Assembly: GCA_030052745.1 (NCBI GenBank)
Contig: JANBVO010000068.1
Location: 1-64,000, forward strand
Origin: Pleurostoma richardsiae
Taxonomy: Eukaryota > Ascomycota > Sordariomycetes > Calosphaeriales > Pleurostomataceae
Reading direction: 5' to 3'
DNA length: 64,000 bases
The notes under the pieces are model-generated. The model saw only the letters and a program-made list of their open reading frames with translations, did not search any database and had not been told where the DNA came from. Each line of letters starts with the position of its first letter. Positions within the stretch are counted from its first letter, which is position 1. Positions 22,545-34,281 of this stretch are shown here, in pieces. Position numbers and translations under genes: made by a program.

Positions 22545-24389
22545 GATCTGTCAGTTCAAGCTGAAAATGCTGGTGGGAAGGGAACGAGATGGTAGGCGGT
22601 ACGATCAAGTCTTGAACGCTTATATTCAGTTGCGGTTTATGACTTCGCGGAGCTCATGCTCCTAAGAAACACTGAAGACCCACAAGATAGATAGATCGAC
22701 GTCGAGAATGTGGGAGGGGGATGGGGAGGGGGCCAGGGGGGCTCTATATCCATGTATAATTAAGTGATCTATCCCCGCACAGCCTCCAGGTTGGCTTATT
22801 CACTCACGGAGGGCTTGCACAATTTTGTCTGCCTCGACAGCCGAGGGGCAAGGTAGGCAGTCATGTATTATGTCTGTGCTAGCTCTCTCGACATCGCCTC
22901 ATTCCAACACCATCAACAAGCGCATCTCCCTTCTCGTTCCTCTTCTCTCCCCTTGCCGTCCTATGGCTGGCCCTCTCACAGTCGATCATAACTCTGGCCA
23001 TACATAAACAAGCCTTAGAACTGAAGTAAAGCAACACATCGTTATCGGCCTCCTCCATAGATCCATACATGCCATGCGTTAGCCCGATATGCATCACGCA
23101 CTGCAACAATGCTCGGGGGTCGAGACCAAACCGATGGCCGCGGAGACAATGGGCCAAGAATCAAATCGCAGTCATCAAAACTTTCGGCCATGATCGAGAA
23201 TATCAGGCAACGCGCAGGTTTCATGACCCGATACCGCAATACAGTGGCAATTGAGCGGTGATGAATGCGTTGTGTATTATTACTTTCTCGCCGGAGCGAA
23301 ATAAGAGCATACTCCCCCACCGCAGCGGGAGGTATGAAAGCTTTTTCTGACGTATGATGGCTATCTAGACGTGAGGGTCGTAACAGCGTAAACAATCGTG
23401 CAGGCATGGCCAGCCAGCTACCCCGATTACCCGCAACTAGCCAGGCGGCCAGGGGTAAGCAGGGGAGACTGAACGAGAAGGGGCCACAACCGGGAGGATG
23501 ACGGTATTCAGCCAACCAGCCCTCGGAACGAATACCGTCACGTTCCAACAGAGCTGGGTCTTCGCGGCCATGCCTCGTGAGTGTCGTGTCGTGTGTGGCA
23601 TAACATGGTTGCCCAAGTAAGCTCTCTCTCTCTGTAGTGCGGAATCTTCATCACAATCCACCCGTGGATCTCCCCTTCCCGTGATCTGCTGGTGGCTCTT
23701 TTTAGGCATCCATTCGTCAGAGTCGTGTAGTAGCGAGGCCGGGTATAGTATAAGCTTTGCTGCTGGTTTCATCGTCGCACCGTGTATACCGAGTCGAGGA
23801 TGCGCGTACCCAACTTCGAAAATCAGTAGCGTCAAGAGCCGTGAAAACCCCCCGTCTCCAAGTCAAACCGTCCACTTTTAAATAACCCCCCCTGGGACAT
23901 TGAAAATAGCCAGAAAGGCAAAGAGCGCGACCAAACATGAAGGACAAGATCATCGAAATAACGCCATAACAAATCAATGCATCGTGACGTTGCGCCCCAG
24001 AAAACGTAACGATTAAAGTCATTAGAGGGTCGAGAAACGCAAATACCAGAACTGAAACGTGCCACCAACAGAAGCCTCAGCGCCATGGTGTCGCCTCGCC
24101 AGGCGTTGAGGTCTCAGTTAACCTGTCTTGAATCAGCCCAGACTATCAGCCGAGCGAGGGTCGGCTTGATTGTGAAGGTGGGCGGTCCTCGACACGGGGC
24201 GAACTTCGTGGACGGCGGTCTAGCAGCGGTATGAGGAAGGAGGCATCGATCTGTGTCAAAATCAAGACAAGCCAGTGTGATAAGACGAGCGGGCGATTTC
24301 AGAGATCTGTCGTGCAGACCTGTTGTCGCAATCCCCCAAATAGTCTTCGACAACCCGCGTCAAACCGGGCTTCGCATCTCCATCAGGTC
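22545..24389. other. 1.8-kb intergenic region with G-rich stretch
   Basis: This lies between the LamB/YcsF start and the stop of the RNA-binding protein. Many short open frames occur but none is convincing. A run of G-tracts at 22712-22741 is listed separately. The right part may include a long 3' UTR of the RRM/R3H gene. Confidence 0.5.
22712..22741 (+). promoter_or_regulatory. G-tract cluster, potential G-quadruplex
   Basis: Five tracts of three to six G occur within 30 bases, separated by A, AT, A and CCA. This fits the usual G-quadruplex rule (four runs of at least three G, short loops). It lies about 170 bp upstream of the LamB/YcsF ATG, with the G-rich strand opposite the coding strand. 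Function is unknown. Confidence 0.4.
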
Positions 24390-26517
24390 TTAGTGAGGGA
24401 AAAGTGTGTTGGCAGGCGCAGAGTTGCCGGGGCGAGCGGCATCGGACGAGTCTGCGCGAGATCCCGTCAGCAAATCGGAGTATGAGTCCTGCGACGTCAG
24501 AATCGACGAACCACTGCCCCGCTGCATGTGGCCATTCGCTCGGCTGCGGCTGCCAAAGCCTGCAGACGTTTCCCACTCCGGACCGCGAGGCTGTCGCTCG
24601 GGAGCATTAGCCATCCGATTGCTCGTCCCGTTCATTCCGGGCCTTTGGCTGCCAATAGCTCCAGGCGCCTGCTGTGATCTCCCATGCGGAGCGCCAGACT
24701 CGAAGCCGCCGAGCCCCAGTGAGTTCATGGTTGAGACGAGTGTGCTAGCATCCGAGGCGCCGATACCACCTCCCGGAGTTGTCGGCGTTGTCAGGGAACT
24801 TGGCCCTCCGAGGGTCGCGATGCTTCCGTAGTCTCCATATCGAGCAACGTTGACAGCATCTGGGGCGTTGGGCGGTCGAGAAATGGTGTTGGTAACATAG
24901 CTAGACGTGGAAGGGCTGGGGCTTGGGCTATAGCTGCGCAGATCCGCGAAACTCTTCACACCACGGAGGCTGTTGATGCCGTTGGCTCCGTCCGGGCTGC
25001 CACCGGGTAGCTCAAGCGTCGGGTTACCCTGTCGACCAACTGTGTGATAATTGCTCGACGACATCCCGCGAGACTCGGCAAAATCGATGGTGGCGGCTCG
25101 GCTCAACCCGCGACGATGGGCATCCAGGGAAGAAACGCTCGTCTGCAGGTGTGACGGTATTTGAGGTGCAGCGGACCTCTTCATGACGTGAAGCTGTCTG
25201 TGCTCGCCATCACCGACCGACTGGTGCTCAAAGCCCATATTATGCGCGAGGATATGGATTTGACGGCGTTGCTCTGGAGTGATGTCATTCGGGAAAACGA
25301 ATATCTCGCGGTTGGGGTCATTGCGGAACAGGGTGAGCTCGGTGTAGAATCCAAGAGTCTCCGGGTTGTTCAAGTCGATGTCCCCTGGAGAAAACAGCAG
25401 TTAGCGTCGGGGGGCAAAGATTGCTATGGCTGGGAGTATACTTACTCATCGGCGATGTGCGTGGCGGCGCAGAGTTGGAAGCCCCGGTCAGAGAATGGAT
25501 CGATGTCTGGTGCTGTAGAGGAATCGGTCGATGTTGCTCCTCAAGCTGGCCTCGCTTCTCCCGCTTCTCCCGCTCGATGCGCTCTCGCTCGTGCTCTGGC
25601 AACATCTTCTTGTACTCAACCCGCAGTTTTCGACCCCCAACCTCGAGCTGGTTCATTCGCTCGATCACAATAGCTGTGTCGTTAGGGCTCTGGAAATTGG
25701 CAAATGCTAGGCCGCGGAAGACTCCGTTGTCGAAGTGGTAGTTGAAAGCATAGGGCTGAGGCAGGTTCAAGTCGACCATGAGGGCAGCCAGCTGTTCCTT
25801 GCGAACGTTAAAGGGGATGTTCTTGATAACGATCGCGGTCGGTATCAGGTCACCACCATCCTTCTTGTCATCCTGCTGACGCCTAAGGTCGGGGGAGCCG
25901 TAGAGCCCAGCACCCTGCACACTGAGGTGGTCAGAAACGGGGCTAGGGTTCATGTGAGCGAGCTGGTGGCCCATGAGGCCGGGGCCTCCATAGAGCTGTG
26001 CTCCAGGATGCATAGCCTGGGATCCCAGGCCGGTCCCGTCACCGGCAGTCATCCAGGTCTGTTCCGAAGTGGCCAGGTTAGCAGGAGGCCAGTGATATGG
26101 CGACAAAGGAGCAAAAGGGAAGGAGAGAGCACCGACATCTGGCAGGGGCTGTCTCCTGTTGCCCATCCTCGACCGCACACCATCATTCATTGTTGCGCCA
26201 TTAACCGTTGCAACACTGGCAGAGTTGTAGGTCCATGCCTGGTTGTTGCCTAGCATGAAGCCGCCCTGCATCCCCGACGAGTTCTGATTCCCCTGATCGT
26301 ACCTGGAGACGGTGTCAAACGCGCCGAATCTGTCGTCGATGGGCGTGTACATGGAGGAGGGCGCACGGCCGACGGAATCAAGCTGCCTCTGGGAGGGTCG
26401 CCCACCGCCTAACGCCGAAGGAAGGCCCACAGTGGTAGCATAGCCCTGTCGGCGAGAGCTGGGCGACCGGTTCAAGTCGTTCGGGTATGCGTAGAAGTTA
26501 TCCTGCTGTTGATTCAT
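24390..26517 (-). CDS. RRM and R3H-type RNA-binding protein (Pin4/Cip2-like)
   Basis: Two exons (26517-25446, 25384-24390) encode 688 residues. The N-terminal third is disordered and rich in Gln, Asn, Ser and Gly. An RRM occupies roughly residues 240-320: TAIVIKNIPFNVRKEQLAAL (RNP2-like) and FRGLAFANFQSP (RNP1-like). A Glu/Arg helix follows (PEHERERIEREKREKRG). After the intron comes an R3H-like segment (DPNREIFVFPNDITPEQR, then HILAHNMGFEHQSVG), then a Ser/Gly-rich tail. This layout is that of yeast Pin4 and fission yeast Cip1/Cip2, linked to cell-cycle and stress mRNA control. The start is the first ATG with MNQQQDNFYAYP; an upstream in-frame ATG at 26547 would add ten residues. A (CGG)n tract lies just 5' of the start and a very long gene-free region follows upstream. 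Confidence 0.88.
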
Positions 26518-26553
26518 TGTAGCGGTCGGTGTGGAGTCGGGAAGCAAGAGGAG

Positions 26554-26579
26554 CGGCGGCGGCGGCGGCGGCGGCGGCA
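26554..26579. repeat. (CGG)n trinucleotide repeat
   Basis: About eight perfect CGG/GCC units plus nearby CAG/GCG variants lie 37-65 bp upstream of the RRM/R3H start, so in its probable 5' leader. Read in the transcript it is (GCC)n. Such tracts can be length-variable and can form stable leader structures. Confidence 0.8.
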
Positions 26580-27594
26580 GCGGCCAGAACTGCTGCTGCT
26601 TGCTGCTGCTAGGCGGCGGCGGCGATGGAAGCAGCAGGCAGACCGGACCGGCAAGTAGTTATTTGGCGAACGTGCGTCGCTCAGGGCGATGCGGGAGCAG
26701 CAGCGAGTGATGCAGGCAACAGGGCAGACGGATTGGAATGAGGAAGAGTTTTGGCCCGGGAGATGAGGGGATTGGGGAAAAAGGATCAAAATTTTCGAAT
26801 TCGCACAAGCGGTTGGCCGGAATGCAGTAGTAGCTTGGTGCTGTCCCAGTGTGGGGAGGGTCGCAGGGCGGTTGCTTTGTTAGGCCCGCAGGCTATCCCA
26901 AATGGATTATTTTGCAATGACGCGTGAAAGTGGGCGTCGGAGGACGCAGGCGTGAGCGGCAGGAGGTGGCAGGCAGGACAGATGCCAGGCGCGAGTCAGC
27001 ACTCGAGAAGAGGCCGGTCGCGATGCTCCGTACCTGGAAGAGGGCCGAAGAGGAAGAGCAAGGGCGAGGGCGTGGGCGTGGCGTGGGCGTAGGAGTGCCG
27101 ACTCGTCGCTGGTGGAGGCGACGGCAGGGTGAAGGCGTCGATGAGAAGCGGGTAGTGGTGGTGATGCCGCAGCTGCTGGCGGTGATAAGAATGGAGGCGT
27201 GGAGAAAGAACCTGGATAAAAGTCTCCAGTCTACACGAGGGAACGTGAAGGCCTGAAAGGAGCCTGGATGACGGCGTCAGGATCGAGGCCGCCGCGATGA
27301 TGCTCGGTCCCGTGCCGGTCGTGAGGCGGCGCGTAGGGGATACAGAGGAATGGAGGATAAAACAACCTTGGTTGGTCTCGTGTCTGGTGGGTTGGCCACG
27401 GCATCCGAGATGGATGGATGGATGTGTGAGTCTAACTGAACGGGGGGCGGGCGGGCGCGGGAGGAGAGGAAGAAAAAGAATGGGATGTCGTCGTGTGGAG
27501 TTGGCAGTCTGGCGCGGCGCGGAAAAATGAGCTTAGCGCGGTACTACTCTCCATGTACCGCATCGCTTGCGGGACGTGCCAATGTACAAACAGC

Positions 27595-27756
27595 GAGGTA
27601 CCGGCAGTGCCGGAATTCGGTACCGCACCGTGCCGCGCCGTACTGCGCAGGTAGGCGGTTCGTCCATACCTAAGGGAGTACCAGGCTGGTACCTGCCTAG
27701 AGGTAGGTGGTCTCTCGGGGCGACGCAGAAAGGATACCTAGGTACCCTAGGTACGC
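27595..27756. repeat. Cluster of GGTACC/CCTAGGTA palindromes
   Basis: Within about 160 bp there are repeated copies of GGTACC, GTACCG and CCTAGGTAC, many of them self-complementary (for example ACCTAGGTACCCTAGGTA near 27735-27755). Related TAGGTAGGTACCTA motifs occur singly near 10991, 28103, 28151 and 58455. It looks like a dispersed short palindromic motif rather than a transposon. Confidence 0.6.
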
Positions 27757-28476
27757 GGTAGGGTAGCGCTGACACCCATGGATCCCTCCCGTACAGTACC
27801 TATCTGCCTTGGTATATCCGAAGCAGAGGCCGCTCTGATGCTTCATACCACCCACAAGGTACCTGACCTACTGGACAAAGACTACGGTACTTAGGTTGGT
27901 AAGTTTCTGGAGCTGTGTGTAAGCTGCCTCTATCTACCCGTACATGCTTGTCTGCACACGCAGCCTGGCCGGTGCTGATACACGACGATCCCCTTTCCTG
28001 ACTAATGAGAGCCTGGGCGGACATCATGAAATCTCCAATGCGAGGCTGTGACGGTGAGACACTGTTCGGTGTTGGGCACGAAGTGTCTTCGGTACGCGAG
28101 TACCTAGGTAGGGTCCTTATCGCGAACGTAACGTGGGTAACATTCGCACATAGGTAGGTAATGTGCGGCGGCTCCGTGACAACGAGCCTCAGCCCAAGTC
28201 ATTCCTATCTTCACCTAATTACCTTGGGCCTCTTGACTGCTTCCGCCACCGTTCGCGCGCGCGCGTTGGGATGGGAATGGAAGAAGGGATGGCCCGATAT
28301 GCCAGGGATCTGCCGTTGGCCGCCAGATCGGATCGAGCGCTGAGAACTATATCAAGAGTCATATCCCATCTTAGACTACACTATTGTTGTCTTGTCTTAA
28401 TGCTCCTGCTACGAAAAGCGAAGGCTCTATGGGGTACTTCTGCCTGGATGCGAGCAGCAGAAATGAGGCCAGTGTC

Positions 28477-28500
28477 TCGACCCCTCGACCCCTCGACCCC
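28477..28500. repeat. Three tandem copies of TCGACCCC
   Basis: Three perfect 8-bp units in a row inside the gene desert. Short minisatellite; no function can be assigned. Confidence 0.8.
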
Positions 28501-31500
28501 TTTTGATCCTTCACCCTACCTAGCAATAACAACCTGGAAATCGCTTGGTTGTGGCCCTGTTGGACTTCTGAACGTTATATGGGCGTACTGTGCTCTCCTG
28601 CTTCCTGGAGCCCCACGAACTCATCCCTGCTCCAAAGCGCACAACGTCAGGACTCGGGCGGGATTTTGGCTGTCTAGGTCCACAACTCCTCGACGGGTGG
28701 GATGGGATAGGCCCCGGAAACCCCTGAGGCCAACGTCTCCGCCGCGGACGCGGCTTGTGGCAACGGTTTCTAGCGGCCTCAGTGGCCACTACGCTAGCGC
28801 TGAAGAATGGATGGAGAGCGCACGGTCGGCTCTCCTTTCTTTGCTTCTCTCCAGTGCCCCATTCTTCAGGGGAGTCTGGTAGCAACCTGTCGTTCGTCAA
28901 GCTTGTCTGCAGGTCCTGATGTCTGTGGGCTGAGGCGCAGCCTTAGATTGGAAAGAGGAGGTAAGGCGGCGGTAAATACAGCCATTCGTCCGTCTCTGCG
29001 TGCCCGTCCGCCCTGGTTCGCCTTGGGTTTCATTCAAGCAAGTCGATTGAAACGACGACAGCAACGCCCACGTCTGCACTGAACCGAGGTACCAAGAGGT
29101 ACCGCAGAGACACTGACTAATACGGTGTGTGGGATTTCAAATGGAGGCAGACTGTGTTCGGCCCACGTGCATCAACAGTGGGAGGGGCCTGAAAGGGGGC
29201 CGCCTGTCGTGACTTTCCACCTCAACGGGTTCCGTACTCCGTATCATAGTACACTTTACAGTCACGGCATATGGATACTCGGATAGCCCCGACTTCCTTG
29301 CTCTACTTCCAGTCGCATATCATCGAGCCCTCGCCCAGACCCCAGAGAGGATGGATTGCGAAAGGGGCTGGCGAGTTCATCTTCTCGGCGGGGACACGCG
29401 GCACAGCATATCCCAGGGAGTATTCCGTGCATCTGCTATGACAGCCCCCTCCCAGCGACTTAAAGCCCAGATCGGCCAGTAAGTACAGCACTTACCTAGT
29501 TAATTACCCCCGTACGTTGTATTGCATTGGCTCGTCACTCGGTCCTTATGCAGCTGGTGTTCATTCATCTTGCATTGGCCTCGGACTGCCCTCAGCTCCG
29601 ATCTGTTGTGGCACTTGTGCCTCTGCAACTAAGGCAACGCGTTGCGAACCCAAGATCGTCGGAACAAGCACAACCAACCTCAGTGAAGAAAGAACAGCCT
29701 TCACAGGCAGACACCGTTGCCTTGTTTGCCGCTGGCATCCGCATAGTCAGACTCGAGGCCCCTTTACTGGCAGACTGGGAGGACCCGTAATTATATACGT
29801 GGCTGACACAATACGCATGCTTCTTTATCGCGGCCACCATCTGCGCCTTGCCGGCTCGCTGCCGATCTCCAATCCGGTCGCAGGGCGAGCGAGTCCGGAA
29901 GAAAAGGAGGCCCTGCGGCCTGCAGGAGTCCGTTCCACGACCGTCGCAAAATTGCCGGCGCGATGAAACCCCGCAGATATGGGGTGCATATCAAGACACA
30001 ACCTCATAGCACATCTCAACTTATGACCCACCGACTGAAGCAATTTCCGGTCTTCGCTCTTCACCGTTCAGAAGCCACGAAGTCGCGCGCCACAGTCCGT
30101 AATGGCCGAGGATCAAGAGCTCATCCAACGTCTTGCCTTCACCGCGCCGGGCCGCCGACCGGTGCCACCGGCAACAAGCGTTGCGATACTGAGACACGCC
30201 CGAGATCGATAGTCAAATTTACTATTTTCTAGTATCTTTAGAGGACGAAAATGACAACATCCAACTCCAGCGAACCCGCGCCGCAAGAACGTTGTGAGGG
30301 TGCAAGGGCTTTGCCTCAATGGTCATTTCCGCCAGAATTTTTCTTCTTGCATAAGTCCTCTAAAGCAAAACTCCTTGTTTGTTCAGGTAAAGCAACTCAA
30401 AGAAAGTAATTAGCATGGCATGCTCATCGCCAGGGCCACGAAACTGTAACGAGGCTCAGCATATGTGGGCCAGGTGCACAGAATACTGTACAGCTAGACA
30501 TCACTTAGGTCCTCTCTACGTATTCAGGTAACTATTGTACTGTGTAGGTGCTCGTTCTCTTCACAGGGTTACATCCGCCCACTCGACAGTATCCGCCTGA
30601 TCACTCCTCTCACTCACGAGACTGAAACTCGATAATCACACCCTTTCCAGTCACGGTTATCCAACCTCGAGTCTTCCTTTCTTCTGCTAGCACCTTCCAG
30701 CGATTTACTCGCCTGCACAGTCAGCCAACAGTTGGAGCTACCCGATGGCAACTACTAACCCAATGCCGCCGTTGAGGCTTGGCGGTTGTCCTCGCAACCT
30801 CGCCAGTCAATGCAACTGAAGGTTGCGGTCATGTGATTCGCTGTTTATGCGCACTCCGGGATATGAGAAACTTCTACGAATCACACGGTGTGCTGACCCA
30901 GAAGCCTGGATATCTTCCGTGCTACCGGCTCGCCATCCGGCGAGCCCGGTGGTCACCTTCAGCAAGGGTCTGACGGAGCCTACGATATTAGACACGAAGC
31001 TAGTGATGCCTAACTGTGGCGTTTCCTATAGAGCCCTACTTTCCTGTAACTCCGTTTGGCGGATGGAATAAAGGAGCTAAGAAACTTCTTCAGCTACGCG
31101 ATGGCGGAGCTTTGCAAGTTGACAAGATGAATCATGCCTCGTCCCGTTGTACCTGAACTGTTGCGTCTATGCGAAGTGCGTGCTGCCTACCTTGCCTACC
31201 TGCTCAGGGGAGATAGAGACAGCCTGTAGTACTTTAATATACACCTTTACTACGAACAGTCGTCCTTTCTTGAACAAAATCCACACGCCAGCATCTCGAG
31301 AGCTTCCCGTTAAGTCCCTATTCGTTGAGTCAGTCAGATTTTGGGATGAGAGGCTGTGGCCCGAAACATTATTTGGATCGTTATTTCTTTTGGGAAGGGT
31401 AAAAAAGGGTGACGTTCCATTTGCCTTGGTGACTGTGAAGTAGAACCTTTCCCCTTGGCCAGCCAGGACACTGCGTGTCAGCCGAAAGACCCTAGGACGA

Positions 31501-32393
31501 GAAGATCCTGATCATTCCCTGGCTCCAGATGAAGCACGGCGGATCCCCAATATGAGCTCGCGCATTATTGATGGATATTCGGAGGTTTCTGCGTTTCCTC
31601 CATTCCCACCTTGAACCTGATCTGCTAACAACACCTTGCTGGTGAAGGTCTTCATGTTTCTGGGCATGCTTATGGCGAACCTAGGGACTACCGCCGCACG
31701 GTGATACCTTGGGTCTCCGATCTCGCGGTCGCTGACCGGAACGAGAGCGCGGAAGTTGCCAAGTCTTTAGCACGTCCCTTCACATGCACGATATGAGCGT
31801 CGTCCATCGCGAACGCAATGCATCACAAGTCGTTGCGGAAACTCTAATTACATCGATTTGAGAAAAGGAGCTCCCAAGAGGAGGTCTATCGACAAGCACA
31901 GGTCCTATCCGATGCATGCTGAGGAGCCCACACTGCTCAATAGCCTTTTGCTATTCCGGCCTGCTTTGCATCGCATTGCATGGCGGGATGACGCAGCAGT
32001 GCCGCCGGTAAGATCGCAGTTCAACGTCACTCCAAATTCACCCCGCATGACAATCATGTGAACTGCCCCCAACCTCGCCTCATCAACAACTGCACAAAGT
32101 GCAAAGCCGCAGCGGCAAACAGAAGCATCTTCCTGAGCAGACATTGTCAGGCTCCGGTGCACCATCTAGAGTCTGTCATTTGTCTTCATATATATATATT
32201 ACTCAAACTACTAGAACGCCTCTTACCAAAGTGAGCACGGCGTGTTCCATCAGCTTCCGGCGCCTCACCTGATCGATCTTTACCCGCTTCCGGTCCTCGG
32301 CCATCCAAGTGCCACATTCCCGCTCCCATTGCAATTGAGTACCAGCTTCTGACCGCTTACCACAGGCCTCTGGCCTGGTTAATCACATACACG

Positions 32394-33311
32394 ATGACCA
32401 TGCTTCAGCTCCCCGACGGACGCCTGCTCTCCTACGAGCTCACCTTCCCCACCGAGCCGCAGCGGCCAACCGTTCTCCTTTCCAACTCCCTCAGCGCCCA
32501 GTACCACTTCTGGGACGATGTCGTCTCTGCCCTGCACGCGTCCGGCCTCCGCGTCCTGCGCTACGACTATCCCGGTCACTGCGCGTCCACCGCCCCGGCA
32601 GACCTCGCCTCCACCACTTTCGCATCCCTGGCCGACGACGTCTTCCGCCTTTTGACCTCGCCACATGTCATTTCCTGCTTCGCCGGCCGCAACCAGCCTG
32701 GTGAGTTGGTCCCTTTTCTGCACGCGTGGATCGGCGTGTCCATGGGAGCCGCCCTTGGTGTCTACTTTGCCATCGCACACCCCGGCTTGATCAAGAACCT
32801 CGTCCTGTGCGACACTGTCCTCTGCAGCCCCGGCAACGCTGGCCAACCGGACCCCTTCGGCGCTCGCGTCGAGGCGGCGCGGAAGGACGGGAGTATGGCC
32901 CCCACGGTCCAGCAGACGATGGAGCGCTGGTTTGGCGGGGAGTGGATCGCCTCGAATCCAGAGCAGGCAGAGAGGCTGCGCGAACTGATGCTCACCACTA
33001 CTCTGGACGGCTACGAGACATGCATTGCCGCCCTGCAGTCGCCAACATTCGACCTTCGCCCACTCGCGCCAAAGGTCGCAACTGGCATCGAGCATGCCCT
33101 GATCGTCGTGGGCGAGAAGGACGCAGACCTACCGGTGAAGATGAGGCAGCTCCAGGAAGGAATTGAAAGAGGGTTCCGCGAAGCTGAGAGGACCAGCGAG
33201 ACCGTCAGCTTTGTTGTCATTGCCAATGCCGGGCACCTGTGTTTCATCGATAACCTAGAAGACTACAAGAAGGCCGTAATTCCGTTTGTAAAAGGGTTGG
33301 AGCTCTCCTAG
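32394..33311 (+). CDS. Alpha/beta hydrolase, 3-oxoadipate enol-lactonase-like
   Basis: A single-exon gene of 305 residues. It has the alpha/beta-hydrolase nucleophile elbow GVSMGA (Ser116), an acid candidate in VVGEKDADL and the catalytic His281 in NAGHLCF. The N-terminal LPDGRLLSYEL and the VLRYDYPGHCAS stretch are like enol-lactonases of the beta-ketoadipate pathway, and like the C-terminal half of the EthD fusion at 9.2-10.8 kb. The lid segment has a family-like MERWF motif. Residues 88-110 have a short insertion before HAWIGVSMG that could suggest an unspliced intron, but no usable acceptor exists there, so the frame is taken as coding. Substrate is unknown. Two ATGs occur at codons 1 and 3; the first is used. 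Confidence 0.87.
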   Translation: MTMLQLPDGRLLSYELTFPTEPQRPTVLLSNSLSAQYHFWDDVVSALHASGLRVLRYDYPGHCASTAPADLASTTFASLADDVFRLLTSPHVISCFAGRNQPGELVPFLHAWIGVSMGAALGVYFAIAHPGLIKNLVLCDTVLCSPGNAGQPDPFGARVEAARKDGSMAPTVQQTMERWFGGEWIASNPEQAERLRELMLTTTLDGYETCIAALQSPTFDLRPLAPKVATGIEHALIVVGEKDADLPVKMRQLQEGIERGFREAERTSETVSFVVIANAGHLCFIDNLEDYKKAVIPFVKGLELS

Positions 33312-34281
33312 GGCTGCTAGATATTACACGCGTATATAATGGGTCTCTAGGAGATCTACCATGCGGCTACACTTGGAAGCACTACTACTGATCTTGGAAG
33401 TCATTCCTGGCATACATTGCGCTCAGCTATAGGCGTGGGACACAGTATTGATTACGTATCAGAAGTATCGTCTGTTGCAAAGCCGCAAAAAAGATTTCAA
33501 GTTTGGGAATGGAGTGTGTTTACCTTGGAAATCCTCCTCGGAATTTACCTTCCGCTTTGTTTGAATGTTAATAGGAACGGGGCCTTAAGACTGCGATTCT
33601 CAACGGCTCGGTTTCCGTAGTATATTTACAATTGCCTGGCTGTTCCTACGGTGTCAGTCACTCTGTCTTATGACAACCCCCAGCTGCGGGATATCGCAGA
33701 CTCTCGCTGCTACCGCGCAGACATCGAGAAACAATACCTTTCTCGCCGACCCTCTTTTGCCTATTGTCCCATTGTGAAAGACTGGATAGGGCAAGGGAAA
33801 ACAAAGCACAATTCAGCTTGCCCTGATAATCAATTCTATGGGTTGCATACAATGGATCATTTGGACTGGAAGGTCGTTCCATTATGTTCTCTCGCCTGTC
33901 GACACTCTGGAAGCGCATATTTCCACGTCTATCGAGACTCAGTGCCACGCAAGGCGCTTTGTGCACTGTGTTAATTGTTCTTATTGTTGTCATTATAATC
34001 TCGCTATCCCCAGTCTTCAACAAGAGCCTTCGCTATTCAACCCGAATATCACTCACAATGATCCTCAATTACTAAAGTATTAACCCCTTACCGTATTCAG
34101 AGTTACGGACAATTCTCTCAATGGAGTGGCTTGAATTCACTCCCGATGCCGGGTCTTTCCCAATCAATATATATACCAGCAGGGCTCATCTGATCGTAAC
34201 ACCTCGAGATCAAGAACCAGAGACAGCCACGGTCACAATCACGACCAACAGCAACAGCAACAGCAGAAACAACATACCAAA
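33312..34281. other. Intergenic between two plus-strand genes
   Basis: About 970 bp, AT-richer than the genes. No gene was seen. The last ~60 bp before 34282 hold CAACAGCAACAGCAACAG repeats that are probably in the leader of the zinc-ribbon gene. Confidence 0.5.

Larger units (their letters stand above)
26518..32393. other. Nearly 6-kb gene desert
   Basis: No convincing protein gene was found between the RRM/R3H start and the alpha/beta hydrolase at 32.4 kb, on either strand. A 239-codon plus frame at 28163-28882 and a 110-codon frame at 26924-27256 have biased, unrecognisable translations. The first 1-2 kb may be the long leader and promoter of the RRM/R3H gene. The region contains a CGG repeat, GGTACC palindromes and a short tandem repeat, listed separately. 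Unseen non-coding RNA genes or a long 5' UTR are possible. Confidence 0.5.

Noticed and set aside
28163-28882. 239-codon plus-strand frame in the gene desert
   Set aside because: Composition is biased, no family or signal is seen, and GC-rich DNA readily gives such frames.
32379-33095. 238-codon minus-strand frame
   Set aside because: Antisense to the alpha/beta hydrolase, whose catalytic residues are all in place on the plus strand.
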